Assembly: GCF_945859685.1 (NCBI RefSeq)
Contig: NC_079149.1
Location: forward strand, 2,949,118-3,013,117
Source of the DNA: Eupeodes corollae
Taxonomy: Eukaryota > Arthropoda > Insecta > Diptera > Syrphidae
Direction: 5' to 3'
DNA length: 64,000 nucleotides
The position numbers and the translations under genes are program-made. Under the pieces are notes generated by a model. The model was given only the letters and a program-made list of their open reading frames with translations. It did no database searches and was not told the DNA's origin. Positions 59,569 through 64,000 of the stretch are shown piece by piece; the first letter of the stretch is position 1, and each line of letters begins with the position of its first letter.

Positions 59569-61328
59569 GCAATACCTCACAAAAGTTGTCAATTACCTGT
59601 CTGAATAAAACTCGTTCGCGCATTGCATTCAAACTTTTTAAAAGTTGTAAAAATTTGCTGTTGTTTTTAATTAAAAAAAAAAACAAAATTAACTATTATG
59701 AAAATCCTAAGGATGTGTTTAAGGCTTCAAGAAAACAAAAAACAATAAATTTAATACCTTTTTATTGTTAAACATTCGCGCTAAGCAGTTAAATATTACA
59801 ATATTTCACAAAAATTACGGATTTTACAATTTTTGTTATATCACATTTGCTTTCTCAAATAACTATAATTAGAACAAAATAAAATAATTAAACAAAAAAA
59901 AACAATTTTATTAAATAGTTTGCACTTTAAATTGCGATTTTGTTAAAAATTTAGGCATAATGAACCGTGACAGGAGTGTGGTTCTTATCAAGCCATCTCT
60001 TGCGTCTACTCCACACAATTTTTTTGAAGCTTCAGAAACGAGCTTTACACACCGTTCTTCTGCTTATGGGTGACAGGGAAAATCATCAAAATCAGATGCC
60101 AGAGTGCATCAGTTATTTAATTTCTTCATCCGTGATCCTCCTTTAAAGGGGAGAAGGAGAATGTTTACATATGTCTCAACAAATCATGTCGGTGTACTCT
60201 GTAGCAACGAAATTTATCCTCGGAGTGTTGAAATTTCGAATTGGCTTTCCCTTCATACGTGATCGTGCTTTCCAAATTCGGCGCAACCCGAATCTATCTA
60301 CTTTCAACAACTATCATTGCAAGAAGCAAATTTTCGGGATGAGCAAAAAATGCGTTCCGCTCAATCACAGGGTCAATAACTTGCAGCAAGTTTTGAGATA
60401 GATACCGTGATGTTTTGATGGTTTCAAAAACAATTTTCCGACCATCTGTAAACTTTTTGCTGGTTTAATTTTGAACCACAGAGGCATATAGCATTTTAAA
60501 ATAAAATGTATTAACTGCTTAACCTCTTCAGAGGGTATTTCCATGCTTACATAAAGTTGGACAGATTAGCCGCAGTCAACCACCTTGAATGTGAAAGTGG
60601 GCCAGGATCACGGGTCAGAACTTCTTCTGAAATAGTACCTGTATAGATGGCAACAGAAATGTCAAGTAGATACATTTGATCCTTGCTCAGGACTTTTCTG
60701 TCTATAATAGGTATGGGGCAATCTACAGGTTCAAATTTAACCAGCGGTAGTTTTTCACAGCCAACCAGTTTTTTCCCAAATAGTCCACTGAAAGAATTTG
60801 GTAGGTAACTGAGGAAGGAAGGTTAGACGAGATAGAAAAACACTCGGGTCAGGAGTGGGGAGAGTTAGGAAGAACCGGTTTTCTCCAACAGATCATATGA
60901 TGTAGAGTAACCAGCGTAAAGTTAATTTGCCGAGGTGGAAACCGGTTTTACACGATTTTTTACATTCCATGATTACTTAAGAATACGACCATATGACCTA
61001 TTCAAACCGCAGCTTCGGTGGGAGATTGAAATAAGCGGTACTTACCAGTACAATGTTTTACACAATTTGCGTGGTCAGTTAATGTTGTAAAACAACTGAT
61101 TTCTTTTTATTTTAAGTTGCTCATACGCTAAATTCAACATTAGGACCTATTGCGTTTTGATAATAGTGTTTTTAGTTATTCAAAAAAAAAGTCAAAGACA
61201 AACAATTTTTCGTAACTTTTCAAAAGTTTGAATGGACTGCGCGAACGGAAGATATTTTTTTTATTTAGAAATCCTTTTTTAGACATTTACTCAGATAGGT
61301 AATTAACAACTTTTGTGAGGTATTGCGA
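59569..61328 (-). mobile_element. 1.76-kb inverted-repeat DNA transposon relic with PGPLSHSRWLTAAN protein
   Basis: The two ends are inverted repeats. The left begins GCAATACCTCACAAAAGTTG at 59569. The right, read on the minus strand from 61328, begins with the same 20 bases, then AATTACCT(G/A)TCTGA. After a roughly 30-bp length difference comes CGTTCGCGCA...CATTCAAACTTTT, so the repeats are about 85-120 bp. Between them, on the minus strand, lies a decayed coding region at about 59960-60800, listed separately. No target duplication is evident. The position of the coding relic between the repeats suggests that this protein was the element's own. Confidence 0.8.
59960..60800 (-). pseudogene. 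decayed protein of the inverted-repeat element (unnamed arthropod TE family)
   Basis: Readable from high to low coordinates with frame changes: SGLFGKKLVGCEKLP and VKFEPVDCP; LSKDQMYLLDISVAIYTGTI; RDPGPLSHSRWLTAAN (about 60565-60610); then VKQLIHFILKCYMPLWFKIK (60470-60530). Next come SRYLSQNLLQVIDPVIERNA and FFAHPENLLLAM (about 60320-60410), RIWKARSRMKGKPIRNFNTP with INFVATEYTDM (60190-60280), and an eroded DFDDFP / KLQKNC tail near 60000-60100. From memory of arthropod protein sets, motifs like these recur in proteins annotated only as uncharacterised; I cannot name a superfamily. Stops and shifts make this copy inactive. The amino-terminal part is not recognisable. Confidence 0.75.
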
Positions 61329-62501
61329 ATGTACGCATGTGTTCATCTATCAAAAAAGAATTATTTTAAATAACATAAATCTTAAACGAAGTTTCGAACA
61401 AAAATTATTCAATTATAAATTTTAAAGCCAAATCTTAAATACAACAACAATTTAATTTTGTTTATAAAATGTCAGATCTTTAAGTCAAAACCAGCTACGG
61501 GGTACTAAAAAAATATCAAAATAAAACACGTTAGAACTCAGTTCGATTAAACCGTGATCTTAAAATTCCTAGAACTCAAAAATGATTTTAAACCAAGTTA
61601 GATGTGAAGATATGCTTGAGTTCTAAATATTTTTAAAATGATATTCCAAATCTAAGTCGATAACTAATAGATCGACTTTTTATTTTATTTTAGAACTTCG
61701 TCAAAAATTGTCCTTTATTTCTTCAAACGTAATTAACAATACAAATTGAGAAGAAATTAAATTTAAATTTTTTGAAGCAATATTTCCAACTCGATGGAAG
61801 AAGTTTAAAATCTGTTTTATTGAAAATAATTATTCTACCAATAAAATCATGAAAAGTATTGAAATTTTTCTAATAAATTCAAGTTAATTCCTATCATTTC
61901 AGACACTGGTACCATTTGTAAAAAAAAAGAGTTCTAAGATCAGCTCTTTTATATAAAAATATTATTGATTCAAAAAGTGGATAGAAGTTATTTTTTGTTT
62001 TTATTTACTTGCTTAATCAGGATGAGTTGCAAAACAAAATTAATTAGTCCCCTTTAAGAAACTGAGGCATGTAAAGCTGGAAGCACCATACTTAAAATTT
62101 AAATGCTGTAAAAGTTTGTGCTTATTTAGTTTTATAACCTTGTCTTAGCACCAAAATTTGATTTATGATTTAAAATTGAACAAACAAAACTTATGATCGT
62201 GCTCTGCATTTTTCGGGATTTAACATAAAAAAATTGGAAAGTTTGGAACGCTTTCTAAGATCAAAAAATATAAAAATTTCAGTGGCACTACAATTCGCAG
62301 ACATTAATCTGTAAACACCAAACTTTTGATGGGGAAATTGTTTTTGTTTGGCAGCAATTAGAACACTACATTACCACACAAATAGGCCTTATCTCAATTG
62401 TGGTGATTCCAGCTTTTCGTACTTAAACATTTAAATTACTTGTGCAAACTTTTGTTGTCTATTTTAACTAATTTGAAATATTTTAAGTCGTGAATTATTT
62501 T
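61329..62501. other. AT-rich intergenic DNA, no gene seen
   Basis: Strongly AT-rich; GAACTC/GAGTTCT words recur (61531, 61572, 61618 and 61930), probably by chance or from an old repeat. Confidence 0.45.
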
Positions 62502-62755
62502 GTTATGCAAGAGGTTTGGTTTCGATCCCTGTCTGTGCCACATAAAGTTTTTTTCACTGGTTCTGCCTCTTGCAAGGATTTGACAAATTCTCCAGGAGTA
62601 ATTATTGTCATGAAAAGTGCTTTCTCAAATCGGTCGTTCAGATTTGGAATATGAATTGTAGGTCCCCTCCATATCTGCAGTTACACGCACACAGGAATAA
62701 TTGAGAGTTGTAAGTCACTAGGTCCTGGTTCTCTACGGACTGTTGCGCCACCTAA
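62502..62755 (+). mobile_element. tRNA-derived SINE, copy 4
   Basis: The A-box part is eroded or truncated. The B box is present as GGTTTCGATCCCTG (62515-62535). The body matches copies 1-3: TCTGTGCCACATAAAG, GACAAATTCTCCAGGAGTAA, GTCATGAAAAGTGCTTTCTC, TAGGTCCCCTCCATATCTGC, ACACGCACACAGGAATAATT, GAGAGTTGTAAGTCACTAGG and TACGGACTGTTGCGCCACC. It ends at CCTAATTTTTTTT rather than in a TTAC tail. Confidence 0.88.
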
Positions 62756-64000
62756 TTTTTTTTTATTATCTCACCTCGTGTTTTTCGATAACTTAAAAAC
62801 TAGTTTTCCACTGCTTTTCAAGTTAGGAGTTTTGAGTGGTTTGGTTTGAATTATCTTTTATGTTTTACGAAAGTTCTTATCTATAATGTTTGTTGAGTAG
62901 TTGAATGAAAAATTAAACTCCATAATTATTTGAACTCTAAGGATGCATCTTTATATTATTAAAATTCATTCATAACTTTTAACTTGATCCCTCACCTCAT
63001 TGTTAAGCGAAACACCTACGTTCAAAAAAATGTAACGCTCTTTAAAACATTTAATGGAGTTCCATGGCCAAGTATAGAGAAGTAGGTATACAGTTTCGCT
63101 TGCGATCTACCGATAAATAAAAAGCTATCCCTATAAGTTCGTATGCATTATGGATATACATAAGTTCATATACGAAAAATCCACACGTCCAATGTCATTA
63201 AAATCATTAACACGTTTTCATATCTTAAATACCAGAGCTTCCGTAGAGACCTTTTAGACTTTTTTTTTTCTTTCTGAAAAGTTATTTTTCCAAGGAAAAC
63301 GCTGTGTTCCTGTGATACTCTTGTGCTGTCACTTTGACTCGCATAAAGATTTTGCAAATTCATGTGGTGAAACTGTCTGACGTCTGCCGACTAGACCATC
63401 ATAGACCGATATTTTTCCTCACTAAAACTGACTCAAGACACAAAAAGAATAGATTCAAAAGCAACAAAAAAAGAACATTCTACTTTGCCCAGAAAAAGAC
63501 GAATGACTTCGGCGTTGTCCGGCTGTGGTGGTAATGTGGAAATGTGGCAAGTGGCAAGCTAAAAAGCAAGTGTTCGACCCCATTTATGTTTCGAGGTATT
63601 TTGTTGCTGTTGTTGTTAATGCGTGTTTGCCTAGATACCGCTTAACATACGCATCACTAGTCAAACATTGCCGGACGATGTGTATACGGCATACGCGTAC
63701 TGCAAAAGTCCATCCTTGGACAAAGTAGCATTGTTTACATTACCAGCGATGTTATACAAATGCTTTTTTCTTCCATTTAAGACTATGATCTATCTTTTAT
63801 TGAGCTGTTCAACAATTTCCCTCAAACATAATGTACACTTGCCGTTCAGTTTTTAAGCTCGGGATCTGAACCCAAATAAGTACGTATTGTACCATAAATC
63901 GGTATTAAAAAAAACTCTCAAGCCTTTAACATCACTGCTATCTGAAAAAGTGATTGAAAATTCAGCGATGTGATGCGTTGTTGCATTTAGAGCAGATGGA
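62756..64000. other. intergenic DNA, no gene seen
   Basis: AT-rich to 63250, then more complex sequence to the end of the window. Plus-strand frames at 63334-63534, 63525-63728 and 63668-63856 have no family motif and overlap each other. Confidence 0.45.

Noticed and set aside
1..64000. CRISPR array, bacterial operon, prophage or other prokaryotic system
   Set aside because: No repeat-spacer structure, no Shine-Dalgarno-led gene runs; introns, LTRs, SINEs and LINEs show eukaryotic nuclear DNA. The 7-bp array at 14.15 kb has no spacers.

Overview
The window is a stretch of insect nuclear DNA, most likely from a brachyceran fly. The evidence for this is four parts: AT-rich intergenic sequence, introns of about 58-62 bp with GT...AG ends, a glucose-methanol-choline (GMC) oxidoreductase and a small secreted CheA/DUF1091-like protein, and an insect-type transposon load (mariner relics, many LINE relics, a Ty3/gypsy element of mdg3-like layout and a tRNA-derived SINE). 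The species cannot be named from the sequence alone.

Host genes are few. A four-exon minus-strand gene at 11825-12534 encodes a 175-residue secreted protein. A two-exon plus-strand gene at 24732-26668 encodes a 624-residue secreted GMC oxidoreductase with both family signatures, a TATA box and a poly(A) signal. A weaker two-exon minus-strand candidate lies at 18387-18758 and encodes 91 residues with no recognised family. I see no operon-like or functional linkage between them. Most of the rest is intergenic or deep-intron sequence. GC-richer islands carrying CGACG-type motifs (about 7.6-9.7, 12.7-13.6, 16.8-19.4, 27.8-28.9, 31.3-32.6, 35.7-36.7, 45.7-46.1, 48.0-49.6 and 55.4-57.3 kb) alternate with very AT-rich sequence and look like candidate regulatory DNA.

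Mobile elements dominate what can be recognised. The only apparently intact one is an LTR retrotransposon at 39731-44943. It has 222-bp LTRs with no difference seen by eye, a GTTAG target duplication, a primer-binding site, a polypurine tract and one uninterrupted 1420-codon gag-pol frame. It sits in older debris: a mariner relic, a copia-like scrap and a LINE relic that itself carries a 152-bp inverted-repeat MITE. Decayed LINE reverse-transcriptase or RNase H segments lie at 0.5-2.2, 22.0-23.1, 30.3-31.0, 34.4-34.8, 37.1-38.9, 46.5-47.2 and 51.9-52.3 kb. Mariner-type relics lie at 3.8, 23.4, 33.2, 39.2 and 55.0 kb. A BED-finger hAT-like fragment lies at 6.8 kb.

Three items look least described. 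First, a tRNA-headed SINE family with four copies (3.2, 34.1, 47.3 and 62.5 kb). Second, a 1.76-kb inverted-repeat DNA element at 59569-61328 carrying a decayed copy of a protein with a PGPLSHSRWLTAAN motif. Third, a 0.9-kb element at 50667-51565 with 45-bp inverted repeats and an unrecognised ORF. A 7-bp tandem array of about 35 units lies at 14154-14396.
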